Made by a program: the position numbers and the translations under genes
Origin: Lepagella muris
GTDB lineage: Bacteria > Bacteroidota > Bacteroidia > Bacteroidales > Muribaculaceae
Direction: 5' to 3'
Length of the DNA: 64,000 nucleotides
NCBI RefSeq assembly: GCF_004793975.1
Contig: NZ_SRYB01000003.1
Span: 62,001-126,000, forward strand
The notes under the pieces: model-generated
Told to the model about the DNA's origin: nothing
The model's input: only the letters and a program-made list of their open reading frames with translations
Database searches by the model: none
Part shown: one piece after another, positions 8,246 to 15,961 of the stretch
How positions within the stretch are numbered: position 1 is the stretch's first letter
Layout of the letters: every line of letters begins with the position of its first letter

Positions 8246-8282
8246 GAGAGAGCCGCATCCTTTATCGGGTTGCGGCTCTCTC
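8246..8282. terminator. Bidirectional terminator hairpin
   Basis: Perfect 12-bp arms (GAGAGAGCCGCA at 8246-8257 and its complement at 8271-8282) around a 13-nt loop. It lies between the convergent ends of the + early operon (8213) and the - methylase gene (8309). Confidence 0.8.
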
Positions 8283-8308
8283 GGCTATATATGGGCGCGG
8301 AAGCGGCC

Positions 8309-9163
8309 TCAGACGGCCTCCTCCGGGGCATTGCCCAGCTCGGTGAAGAGCATTATGTCCGTGTAGCGGGCATTGTAGTTCATGGTCGCGTCAAACTCCC
8401 TGCGCCGGCAGCGCTCGAAAGGGTTTCCGAGCGACGGGTTGCGCCCCATCCACTCGCACAGCTCCACGAGAGAGGACTTGTCGGAGGTGAAATAAACGAA
8501 GTCATGGCCGGAGAGCACAGACAGCACGTCGAGGTAGTCGGCGAGACGCCATGACATGCGGTAAGTGCCGACCTCGGTTGACAGATAGGGAGGGTCGACC
8601 AGGAACACCACGCCGGGCATGTTCCTGAAGCGCTCGAACAGCTCCCGGTAGTCGCACGACTCTATCTCCAGTCCGGCAAGATAGTCAGGGCATTCGGCAT
8701 ATCCGGTTTTGCGGACATTGTTGTAGAGCGTTTCCCTGCGCATTTCAGGGATGCTCATCTTGTACTTCATCGAGAACATCAGCGATGACGACAGCGTGAT
8801 GAAGTCGAGATAGCCTGTCTCGCGCTCCTCCTGCTCGAGCAGCCTGAAAATTTCCTCCCTCGCCTCGCCGGTCACGGGCTTGTGGCGCGGGAACCGCGAG
8901 GCAATGGGACGGATACGGTCAAGCAGGGCGTTGGTACGCGGAATCTCCTCGATGCGCCGGCGGTAGTTGTCAAAATCGTTGTATATTACCCGGGAGGCGG
9001 GATGGATATGCTTAGTGATATGCGACAGCAGCCCGGAGCCACCGAAAAGGTCGACGAACACAGTTCCGGCAGGGTATTGCCTTACCACCTCGATGAAGTG
9101 TTTTGCGAACATTCGCTTCTGCCCCACAAAGGGCAGTGGAGCGGACAGATAAAGGCGGCTCAT
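8309..9163 (-). CDS. DNA adenine methylase (D12 class, Dam-like)
   Basis: 284 residues; transfers a methyl group from SAM to N6 of adenine in DNA. The SAM motif is VDLFGGSGLLS (about residues 37-47) and the catalytic motif DPPY is at about 190-193, in the order typical of class alpha (D12) enzymes. An N-terminal PFVGQKR matches the family. The start ATG 9163 overlaps the stop of the thymidylate-synthase-like gene. In a transposable phage such an enzyme most likely protects DNA against restriction, as Mu Mom does by another chemistry. The target sequence cannot be read from the gene. Confidence 0.9.
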   Translation of the reverse strand: MSRLYLSAPLPFVGQKRMFAKHFIEVVRQYPAGTVFVDLFGGSGLLSHITKHIHPASRVIYNDFDNYRRRIEEIPRTNALLDRIRPIASRFPRHKPVTGEAREEIFRLLEQEERETGYLDFITLSSSLMFSMKYKMSIPEMRRETLYNNVRKTGYAECPDYLAGLEIESCDYRELFERFRNMPGVVFLVDPPYLSTEVGTYRMSWRLADYLDVLSVLSGHDFVYFTSDKSSLVELCEWMGRNPSLGNPFERCRRREFDATMNYNARYTDIMLFTELGNAPEEAV

Positions 9164-9804
9164 ACGTTCAGCTCGAATTTTACGCCGTCCTCACCTGCAA
9201 GGAGGCGGCGTGTGTTCTCGATATTGTTGTCGTACACATGCACGTTGCCCAGGAACAGTGTTATCGACTTGAGGGGGAAGTCTATGTGCCGGGCCATGAG
9301 GTAGAGGTGGTATATGTCGGCCGGCAGCCCGAGGTTCGCGTCGGAGCTGCGCTGGTAGGCCGACACTACAAGTTCCCCGTCCTCGATCTGGAACTGCACG
9401 AGCGACAGGCATGGCGCCTGGCTGCTCTCGGCCTCGGTAGCGCCGAGGAACAGCACATAGTTCTTTGACGGGCGGCGCTCCGAGTTTATCCGGGCGAGCA
9501 GCGGCGGCAGCTTCTCGAAGTAGGTGGGGTAGGAGTTGACAAGGATCGAGCCGCAGTAGTCCCACCAGTTTATTCCGGCCTCGCGGTACTTCTCCACCGA
9601 GCGCTCGCCGCTCATGAAGAGGCGCAGCTCCGAGCGGAGCTTGCGGCGGGCCAGTCCGTGCCCCTCGAAAATTTCAAGCAGGTCTGCCGGGGAAAGCGAG
9701 AGCTGCTCGTTGATAAGGTAAGTGATGTTGCCCTTCTTGTTGATCTGGTGCTTGCCTGTGTCAAGAATCCGGGCAAGAATTTGATGATATTTGTTTCGTG
9801 CCAT
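9160..9804 (-). CDS. Thymidylate-synthase-family enzyme, predicted dCMP-specific
   Basis: 214 residues from ATG 9804 (MARNKYHQILARILD). The thymidylate synthase core is clear: catalytic cysteine C132 in QAPCLSLVQFQ, the phosphate-binding QRSSD (151-155) and HVY (189-191). Spacing C132 to D155 (23) equals E. coli C146 to D169. The residue matching E. coli N177, which selects dUMP, is aspartate (D163 in GLPADI), the residue of T4 dCMP hydroxymethylase and of TS mutants that accept dCMP. So it probably makes 5-methyl- or 5-hydroxymethyl-dCMP. It is shorter than standard TS (264). Coupled to the methylase gene. Confidence 0.8.
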   Translation of the reverse strand: MARNKYHQILARILDTGKHQINKKGNITYLINEQLSLSPADLLEIFEGHGLARRKLRSELRLFMSGERSVEKYREAGINWWDYCGSILVNSYPTYFEKLPPLLARINSERRPSKNYVLFLGATEAESSQAPCLSLVQFQIEDGELVVSAYQRSSDANLGLPADIYHLYLMARHIDFPLKSITLFLGNVHVYDNNIENTRRLLAGEDGVKFELNV

Positions 9805-9874
9805 TTCTGTTGATTGTTGGTGATGGCGCAAAGGTAGGCATAGGGGACTGTTCCCCCGCCATCGAGAACGGCAA

Positions 9875-10117
9875 TCACAATGCATCGTGGCTGCAGTCAG
9901 TACGGAAGTGCCGGAGAAGGCTGTAAACCTTTCGCTCGCTTACTCCGTATCGGTCCGCGAGGACGGCCACGGCATAGGAGACCTTGTCGCCGGAGTTCAC
10001 CATGTCGCAGAACTCCGAGAAGAGATCAATATAGCGGGTGTCGTCGAGCCTCACACCCATTCGCCCGAGTCTTTCAAGCATCTCCCTGTTAAATTTCAGA
10101 ATCTCAAATACAGTCAT
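9875..10117 (-). CDS. Small HTH protein (Mor/C-like C-terminal motif)
   Basis: 80 residues. The C-terminal segment VSYAVAVLADRYGVSERKVYSLLRHF (about residues 46-71) is a helix-turn-helix of the sort at the end of Mor/C transcription activators. It is too short for a complete Mor. It is the first gene of the operon with the TS-like enzyme and methylase, so it may control them. I see no promoter with both boxes upstream. Confidence 0.65.
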   Translation of the reverse strand: MTVFEILKFNREMLERLGRMGVRLDDTRYIDLFSEFCDMVNSGDKVSYAVAVLADRYGVSERKVYSLLRHFRTDCSHDAL

Positions 10118-10132
10118 GTCAGGAAAATTTAT

Positions 10133-10140
10133 TAATTTTG
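10133..10140 (+). promoter_or_regulatory. Candidate -7 box pointing into the structured element
   Basis: TAATTTTG fits the Bacteroidales TAnnTTTG -7 consensus and would start a transcript near the left edge of the stem-loop at 10145. No clear TTTG is seen 19-21 bp upstream, so the promoter is weak or an accident. Confidence 0.35.
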
Positions 10141-10144
10141 CAGT

Positions 10145-10241
10145 GTCTCACTTATTAAAAACAGCGCCACTGTGCAGCCAGGGATGGCATAATGCCCTCG
10201 GCGGCTGCACAGTGGTGCTATTTGTTTTTAGAAAGTGAGAC
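10145..10241 (+). ncRNA. Long nested stem-loop element (candidate structured RNA)
   Basis: Nested arms pair over the whole 97 bases: GTCTCACTT (10145-10153) with AAGTGAGAC (10233-10241), TAAAAACA (10156-10163) with TGTTTTTA (10223-10230), and a 17-bp stem with one G-U at 10163-10179/10203-10219, capped by a GGCATAATGCC mini-hairpin. It lies upstream of the HTH/TS/methylase operon. A small RNA, attenuator or regulator-binding site are all possible; no coding potential is seen. Confidence 0.5.
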
Positions 10242-10253
10242 GTCTAAATAACA

Positions 10254-10285
10254 GGCCGGGGGCATTTTTTTGTGCCCGCCCCCGG
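10254..10285. terminator. GC-rich hairpin with T-rich loop
   Basis: CCGGGGGC and GCCCCCGG arms surround a loop containing seven T. It follows the structured element on + and could end its transcript. It could also act on the - strand after the gene at 10324-10614. Confidence 0.5.
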
Positions 10286-10323
10286 ATGGACAATGGTATT
10301 TCAGGTCATAGAAGACATTGGAT

Positions 10324-10614
10324 CTATTCTTTTTTAGCAGGTTTTACCGGTTGATCCAAAATAACGGATCGATGCCACTTGTCAGGGCGAAATGCGGTTA
10401 CGGCAAACAACGCAGCAAGCCGGAGGTAATCAAAGAAGCCGGGAGCAAATACCCCATCATATATCCTTTCCCCTATGATGTCCCTAATTTTGTCAAAGGA
10501 GACGCATCCATGACAGTGGGTTTCGGTGTAAATTCTCACCATCAGGCAATGGATGAATAACTTTTTGCCCTCTTGAAACATTTTCTGACGAATATTTATA
10601 TTTTTCTTGTCCAT
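10324..10614 (-). CDS. Small hypothetical protein downstream of the gpF-nuclease fusion
   Basis: 96 residues, AT-richer than the flanking phage genes (MDKKNINIRQKMFQEGKKLF). It contains HCHGC, a possible metal-binding cluster, and a hydrophobic FFDYLRLAALFAVTAF. No family recognised. It lies 100 bp after the gene for the gpF protein that carries a nuclease-like tail domain, on the same strand, where an immunity gene would be expected; this is context only. The opposite-strand frame of 80 codons here looks less protein-like. Confidence 0.45.
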   Translation of the reverse strand: MDKKNINIRQKMFQEGKKLFIHCLMVRIYTETHCHGCVSFDKIRDIIGERIYDGVFAPGFFDYLRLAALFAVTAFRPDKWHRSVILDQPVKPAKKE

Positions 10615-10619
10615 AAACT

Positions 10620-10725
10620 TTTGTGTCTGGAAAATAATTAATAATTTTGCGATAGCCTAAGAAGGCGAGGGAACTTCACCGTCGCCTGGGTCATAAGCTG
10701 ACTTTCGAGTCGGCTTATTTTGTGA
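10620..10725 (+). ncRNA. Candidate small RNA with own promoter and terminator
   Basis: A full promoter is visible: TTTG (10620-10623), 18 bp, TAATTTTG (10642-10649). The predicted transcript starts near 10654. It contains one hairpin (AGGCGA ... TCGCCT, about 10662-10685) and then a 9-bp hairpin with TTCG loop (AAGCTGACT/AGTCGGCTT, about 10695-10716) followed by ATTTTGTG. It runs antisense into the 3' end of the gpF-like gene. Alternatively the hairpins are the read-through terminator of that gene. Confidence 0.45.
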
Positions 10726-12112
10726 TATTGCGTATCGTTCCATTCTTGAAGACACAGATGACAGATTTAAGAGTCTGCCCTAATTGGTTTATAATTTGGC
10801 CTTCATCGAACATGTCCGGGTCATGGAAATACAGGATCACGGAATGACAGTCCGCCCCGGTCTTCCTGTTGAAATTCTTCAGTTGCTTCTTTTTGGAATT
10901 AAGGGCGTTGCGTATGGTGTTCTTGCCGTTCTCAGTAATGGCGCGGATATCGATATATTCCCCATCGGTCAGCGTGTCCAACTGTGGCAACTGCAGGCCG
11001 GAAGCATCAAGTTGGGTTTCATTTTCCAGGATACAGGAATGACCCTTTCGGAACAATATATCCTGGCAAAGCAGTTCAAGGTCGGTTGAAGTCAGTTTCT
11101 CAGCGAAGAATGTATTCTCCTTGTCTGATGAATGGACGATGTGGCCTCTGTGAATACCCTTAACCCCGCCGGTTTTGTCATCCATGGCCACGTCAAGGTA
11201 ATCAGGGTCGGATTTCAGTCGGTCGTAAAGTTCTTTATTGGCGCAGCGTCTGGAGTTCCTGATAAGGACACACGCCTTGCAGACCTCGTTGTCCGGCACG
11301 AAAGACCGGGCGAGCTTGCCTCCTTTGTCACCCTTGGCTATGTCGCAGTTCCGGCACCGGCTGACGGTGTAGGGGTTATAGTCCGGAACGGACTTCCCCT
11401 CCTTTCCGGCGTTGAACCGGAACATTCCCTTAGTGTCGCGCTGCAGGGCCTCGTCGCCGAGGCGCATCGCCTCGTCATGGTCTGTAGCGGGACACTTTGA
11501 CTTCCGCACCTGTACCACGGTACAGCGGCAGTTCCAGCCGTTGGGCGGGTAGAACTCCTCCCAGAATGAGTCAGAAAGCGGCAGGGTCACTCCGTCGATG
11601 GCGGCGTGTTCCGGGCGCACCTTGTCATCGTGCTGTGTGCGGTACTGGAGATTGTATCGGTCGCCGTCGGCCATGAACTGCTCCCACCTCCCGGCCATCT
11701 CCGCGGACGCCGCCACGAAGTTATACTCAGCCCGGAGATAGTTGGCGTTATACGTCTTGTCGATGCTTTGAACATCATTCAAAAACCGTTCAAACGGCTT
11801 TCTGTCGCCGTTCTCATCAAGAAGCGAGGGGAACGCCTCGTGCAGCTCGTGAAACGCCTTCATGCCGGAAAAAATGTAATTCGACCGGGTAAGGCGCCGG
11901 CGCATGGCCTCCGACATATCCACCTTCTCAAACGCCGAGTCGAGAGCCGAGGCATGGGCGCCGACAAACTCCTGCACCGCCGGGTCGGCCACAAGCTCGA
12001 CACGGAACTCCGAGCCTTTCTCGTTGAAGAGCGACTTCATCATGCCGTTGAAAAGCGAGGACAGACGCCTGCGCACGTCATCGCCGGGCGATGCGAGTTT
12101 CTTAATCTCCAT
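10715..12112 (-). CDS. Mu gpF-like head morphogenesis protein with C-terminal nuclease-like domain
   Basis: 465 residues. The first about 205 residues are the Mu gpF/SPP1 gp7 minor head domain, with the signature YRTQHDDKVRPEHAAIDGV (157-175) and PPNGWNCRCTVVQV. Four cysteines (C253, C256, C279, C282) may bind zinc. The C-terminal about 155 residues look like a contact-dependent-toxin (CdiA C-terminal) PD-(D/E)xK fold: an FRKGHS helix-turn region, the strand GEYIDIR (384-390), KKKQ (407-410) and VILYF. Such tail domains on phage gpF proteins have been described in other phages. Open codons upstream of ATG 12112 (to about 12,165) suggest the N-terminus could be longer. Confidence 0.82.
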   Translation of the reverse strand: MEIKKLASPGDDVRRRLSSLFNGMMKSLFNEKGSEFRVELVADPAVQEFVGAHASALDSAFEKVDMSEAMRRRLTRSNYIFSGMKAFHELHEAFPSLLDENGDRKPFERFLNDVQSIDKTYNANYLRAEYNFVAASAEMAGRWEQFMADGDRYNLQYRTQHDDKVRPEHAAIDGVTLPLSDSFWEEFYPPNGWNCRCTVVQVRKSKCPATDHDEAMRLGDEALQRDTKGMFRFNAGKEGKSVPDYNPYTVSRCRNCDIAKGDKGGKLARSFVPDNEVCKACVLIRNSRRCANKELYDRLKSDPDYLDVAMDDKTGGVKGIHRGHIVHSSDKENTFFAEKLTSTDLELLCQDILFRKGHSCILENETQLDASGLQLPQLDTLTDGEYIDIRAITENGKNTIRNALNSKKKQLKNFNRKTGADCHSVILYFHDPDMFDEGQIINQLGQTLKSVICVFKNGTIRNITK

Positions 12113-12165
12113 TCCGTCAATCAGCGAGGCATAGCGTCGGTGCAGCCCCTCGTAGTCAGAGGGGC

Positions 12166-13467
12166 CTAATCGAAAAAATGTTTTTTCTCCTTGCCATCCT
12201 CTGCAGTCTTGTCATCGTCAGACTTCTCAGACTTTTCGGACCCGTCGGCCTTCCCGGCCGGAGGGAGCGCCATGGGATTGCGCCGCTCCCCGACAGGCAT
12301 ATTGTACTTGTCGGCGAAATACGACGGATCGACCTCGTAGCGGTCGGCGATCATCGTCTCGTATGCCACCTGCTGCTCCGGGGTGTAGTCCACCGCGTCG
12401 TCCCACTCGAAGCGCAGACCCTTCACAGGGAACCCGTGCAGGACCATGAGCGGAATCAGCCGGTTGTTGACGATGTCGCGCAGGAAGTCGCGGTCGGACT
12501 CTACCAGGTTCATGAACACCTGCAGGTGTGTCTGCGACTGCGAGAGCGACGAGCCGTCCTCGATGGTCATGGTCTGGCCGATGACCAGTTTGGACATTTC
12601 GGAATTGGCCCGGTCGATGCGCCTGTCATAGACGTTGAAGGCGTCGCCCTTACCGGATTCCACGAACTGGATCTCCGTCTCCATGCCGGCGACCATACCC
12701 TGGCCTGCTCCGCCGTTGTAGATCATATCCTGCAGACGCTGGAACTCCTTCGGGTCGCGGGTGGAAGTGCGGGCGATGCGCCAGGGCATTCCGAAGATTT
12801 CCGCGAAGCAGTCCCAGAACGTCATAGCGTGCCTCTTGGGAATTGTGTGGAGTGCGGCCTTGAGCAGCAGCCCGAGGTCGTCGGGACGTCCGGCCTCGAT
12901 AAGCCAGTCGCTCCACGGCCGCTCCCGGAACTCGATGCCGGTCTCCCAGTTCATGCCCGCGCGCCGCACCACACGGCCTTTTTCCGGGATCACATGCTTG
13001 CGGGGAATGAGCGACACGCCGGAGAATGCGGGATGGCCGTCGCCGTCGGTGACGACATCGCCAAGCTCGATGAGCGAGTGGCCGTACCATATCGACTCCA
13101 GGCAAAGCCGGCACAGGTCCTTGAACCACGACTGGTCGAACAGGTGCTCCGCCGCCTCGACCTGGTCGCCGTCCTCATTCACGAGCTTGAACGAGCGCGA
13201 CATGACAAAGCCCACGCGCTGCTGTATGCAGCCCGAGAGGTGCGAGTCGGTCATGGCGTCGCGATAGATGTCGTAGAGCTTCTGCCGGGACGGGTGGCGC
13301 GGATCTATCGCGCTCTGCCATGCCCGGCGCCAGTCCTCGATGTCGTTTTTTGAGAAAAACTCCGCATAGCGGTGCAGCTCCAGGATAACGGATGACTGCT
13401 TCTGTATCCTTGACCGGGCATCCTTCTGCGCCCGGCCCAGTTTCGGTCTGTTCTGTCTGCGTCCCAT
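12166..13467 (-). CDS. Phage portal protein (Mu gp29-like, DUF935)
   Basis: 433 residues from ATG 13467, which sits 3 bp from the stop of the DUF1320 gene. The portal ring threads DNA into the head. Family features are the YRDAMTDSHLSGCIQQRV segment near residue 70, the FEITRP-like central part (WDCFAEIFGMPWRIARTSTRDPKEFQRLQDM), LVIGQTMTIEDGSSLSQSQ and the C-terminal YEVDPSYFADKYNMP. The very C-terminus is a charged tail (DGSEKSEKSDDDKTAEDGKEKK). GTG 13473 is an alternative start. Confidence 0.88.
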   Translation of the reverse strand: MGRRQNRPKLGRAQKDARSRIQKQSSVILELHRYAEFFSKNDIEDWRRAWQSAIDPRHPSRQKLYDIYRDAMTDSHLSGCIQQRVGFVMSRSFKLVNEDGDQVEAAEHLFDQSWFKDLCRLCLESIWYGHSLIELGDVVTDGDGHPAFSGVSLIPRKHVIPEKGRVVRRAGMNWETGIEFRERPWSDWLIEAGRPDDLGLLLKAALHTIPKRHAMTFWDCFAEIFGMPWRIARTSTRDPKEFQRLQDMIYNGGAGQGMVAGMETEIQFVESGKGDAFNVYDRRIDRANSEMSKLVIGQTMTIEDGSSLSQSQTHLQVFMNLVESDRDFLRDIVNNRLIPLMVLHGFPVKGLRFEWDDAVDYTPEQQVAYETMIADRYEVDPSYFADKYNMPVGERRNPMALPPAGKADGSEKSEKSDDDKTAEDGKEKKHFFD

Positions 13468-13469
13468 TG

Positions 13470-13886
13470 TCACCAGTCGTGTCTCAGTTTGGGGAGTGAA
13501 TGATAGGAAATGCCGAATCCGGAGCTGCCGTCACCGGACACGACAAGAGGAAGGTCGGGGACAATCCTGCCGGCCTGCACGCCCTCGAGCCATCTGACAG
13601 CGCGCTCATAGCGCTCCTTGCGAATCTCGCTGCCCATCTTCTGCGGCTGCGAGGCAGTGAGGTGGTACAGGACGATGTCGGCGGTGTACATCACAATCAG
13701 CCGGTTGCGGTCACCGCCGGTCGCGGCGAATATCGCGCCGGTGTCATAGACAGGGCGCAGATAGCCCGAAATTTCCTCGATGGCCTCCGCCTCGGCATTG
13801 GCTATATTCTCAGGCGAAGACTGCGACACGACCTTCAGGGCCGCATCGCCTATCACCACCCTGTAATCTTCATTGTCGATAAACAT
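13470..13886 (-). CDS. DUF1320-type phage protein (Mu gp36-like)
   Basis: 138 residues from ATG 13886 (MFIDNEDYRVVIGDAALKVVSQ). The pattern of an N-terminal helix pair with ANAEAEAIEEISGYLRPVYDT, followed by RLIVMYTADIVLYHLTAS and ERYERAVRWLEGVQAG, matches DUF1320 proteins of Mu-like phages, which are thought to act at the head-tail junction. The start is 1 bp after the terminase stop and the end abuts the portal start. Confidence 0.8.
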   Translation of the reverse strand: MFIDNEDYRVVIGDAALKVVSQSSPENIANAEAEAIEEISGYLRPVYDTGAIFAATGGDRNRLIVMYTADIVLYHLTASQPQKMGSEIRKERYERAVRWLEGVQAGRIVPDLPLVVSGDGSSGFGISYHSLPKLRHDW

Positions 13887-13887
13887 G

Positions 13888-15456
13888 CTACCATATATTT
13901 TTAGGCGAGCGGCGCGGAACCGCCACCGGTTTGAAAACTTCCTGACGAGAGCTGCGCTGCAGGTACCAGATTGCGCCCTCGTCGGCATCGGGCGCGTCAT
14001 CATGCGCGCGGGAGCCCCGCTCGAGCGCGAGGGTCTGCTCGATGCCGACCTCCATGTCCGGGGACTCCTTCAGGGCCTCGTTGTAGAACACGAAGCCGCG
14101 CTCCCACAGCGGCGACACCGCCTCGATGCGCTGCACCTTCTCCGGCTTCTTGCGGGTGTCGGGCAGAATGGGCAACTGGTAACCCCGGATATTACCCTCG
14201 GCAGCAAACTCGTCAAGGATTATGTCCTGCATGAAATTGGCCTCCATCAAGAAGGTGATAGCCACGCGGTCTCGCGTGCGCTCATATAGGTCATACTGCC
14301 AGCGCACCATCTCCGACACCGTGCCCTGCCGGACATAGCAGTCGATAAGGTGCAGCTCGGTCCCGATCTTGCCCCACAGCCGGCAGGCCTTGTAGTCGTT
14401 GGCCGTTGTCGATTTGAACGACGGGTCTGTGTAGCACACGAGCATATCGTACTTCTCGAGTTTCGGCATACGCTTGAAGCGGATCCACTCATGGCGGAAG
14501 ATGGTTCCGTCCGTAATCGGGTTGTGCATCATCTCCTTTTCCCATGCCCGGTATCCCATGAAATCCCTGACGGACTCCGCCTCCTCCTTAGTCCATTTTT
14601 CAGCCCATACAGGATTGCCGTCACGGTCGACGGCCTTGACCTCGGACACATGGACGCCTTTGGAGGCGGCGATATTGGCAAGCACCGAGGTCTTGGATAT
14701 AAGGTTCCCGACCATTATGAATCTGCCACGTCCGACATCGAGCGCGCCGAAGAGTGCCTCCTTCACCCAATCGGTGAGTTCCTTGACGCGCTTCTCGTTG
14801 CGGCAGAGCTCGTCATCGTCAAGGTCGTCGATGACGATATAGTCCGGGCGGGCCTCACGGTCACGGAGGCCGCGGGGAGACTGTCCGCGGCCCACGGCGA
14901 GGAACTTGGTTCCCCCCTTGGTCTTGAACTCCCCCTGGAGCCAAAGCCCGAGGTTCTTCTGCTCTCCGAAGTCCGCGATGATCTTCTGGTTGTATTCCAG
15001 CTCAGCCTGTATGTCGCCTATCAGACGGTTGGCGCTGTCCTGCGACTTGCCGACTGTAATCATAAAACTGACGAGGCTCTTAGGCTGGAATATAAGCCAC
15101 AGGGGGATGAACACGCCGATGTGTGTTGACTTGGCATGGCCGCGCGGCCACTTGAACACCGCCTTAAGATTAGGCGTGTTCCTTATCTTGAGCGCCGCCC
15201 TGGTGTGGAACGGGGCGTTGTGGATCATGCGGACGACCTCGCCGGTGGCCTTGTCGCGCAGGGTGAGGAAGTGGGCGAAGTAATACTCGCAGAACTCGTC
15301 ATAGTTGGAAAGCAGCCGCCTGATGCGCCGCTCCTTCTCTACGGGGGATTCCTTGACGACCGACAGCGATTCGGCCGTCAGAGCCTGAACCTCCCGGCAG
15401 TGCTCCTTCCACTGCTCGAAGGCCTCCCTCTGCTCCTTTGTCAGCTTAGTCGCCAT
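13888..15456 (-). CDS. Terminase large subunit
   Basis: 522 residues; motor and nuclease for packaging. The ATPase has a Walker-A-like KWPRGHAKST (about 101-110) and Walker B YIVIDDLDDDE (about 205-215). The RNase-H-like nuclease shows CYTDPSFK (about 345) and the late DDAPDADEG (about 495) acidic cluster. Length fits. It overlaps the small-subunit gene by 11 bp. In Mu-like phages packaging cuts into flanking host DNA, so the small subunit recognises a phage-end site. Confidence 0.93.
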   Translation of the reverse strand: MATKLTKEQREAFEQWKEHCREVQALTAESLSVVKESPVEKERRIRRLLSNYDEFCEYYFAHFLTLRDKATGEVVRMIHNAPFHTRAALKIRNTPNLKAVFKWPRGHAKSTHIGVFIPLWLIFQPKSLVSFMITVGKSQDSANRLIGDIQAELEYNQKIIADFGEQKNLGLWLQGEFKTKGGTKFLAVGRGQSPRGLRDREARPDYIVIDDLDDDELCRNEKRVKELTDWVKEALFGALDVGRGRFIMVGNLISKTSVLANIAASKGVHVSEVKAVDRDGNPVWAEKWTKEEAESVRDFMGYRAWEKEMMHNPITDGTIFRHEWIRFKRMPKLEKYDMLVCYTDPSFKSTTANDYKACRLWGKIGTELHLIDCYVRQGTVSEMVRWQYDLYERTRDRVAITFLMEANFMQDIILDEFAAEGNIRGYQLPILPDTRKKPEKVQRIEAVSPLWERGFVFYNEALKESPDMEVGIEQTLALERGSRAHDDAPDADEGAIWYLQRSSRQEVFKPVAVPRRSPKNIW

Positions 15457-15934
15457 ATTCCACGAGTGCCCCCTTGTTGAATGACTCGATCAGGAATCCG
15501 TCCTGGAGCTTGTTGACCTTCTTGATGAACTCGAGGGTCACCTCCGGGTCGGTCCTGGAGCGGAATTCAAGATATTTGGAGAATGCGGTGAACACCTCTA
15601 TGGCAGCCACGACGTTAGCCTGTGACTTGTCGAGCTTGTCGATGGCGGCGGTCAGTTTCGAGAGCTTGTCGCCGAGGCTGTCGATAAGCGCGAGGTCGCC
15701 CGATTCGTTGACCTTGTCGAGCAGCGTGTTAGTCGCCAGGAGCAGCTTCTTGATAAGCTCCGGGCGCGTGATGGTCTTTGCCGCGCGGGTCTCCTTCCAT
15801 CCGTCGGCCGCGCACCATTTCGATATCGTGACCCTTGACACGCCGACCATCTCTGCTATCTCGGTCTGCTCCTTTCCCGAAAGATACAGGGTGCGCGCCA
15901 GGTCTCTCTTTTTTTCAAGTTCAGCTTTAGTCAT
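15446..15934 (-). CDS. Terminase small subunit / HTH DNA-binding protein
   Basis: 162 residues from ATG 15934 (MTKAELEKKRDLARTLYLSG). The N-terminal HTH EQTEIAEMVGVSRVTISKWCAADGWKE (about residues 21-47) is the form found in small terminases of transposable phages. The rest is helical, with a long amphipathic segment suited to oligomer formation. It is the first gene of the - strand head operon, 28 bp downstream of the -7 box. Confidence 0.82.
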   Translation of the reverse strand: MTKAELEKKRDLARTLYLSGKEQTEIAEMVGVSRVTISKWCAADGWKETRAAKTITRPELIKKLLLATNTLLDKVNESGDLALIDSLGDKLSKLTAAIDKLDKSQANVVAAIEVFTAFSKYLEFRSRTDPEVTLEFIKKVNKLQDGFLIESFNKGALVEYGD

Positions 15935-15961
15935 ACGGGGATGCGATAATGAATTATGGGG

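Noticed and set aside
10318..10560. 80-codon plus-strand gene
   Set aside because: Overlaps the better-looking minus-strand 96-codon frame and lacks a full upstream promoter.
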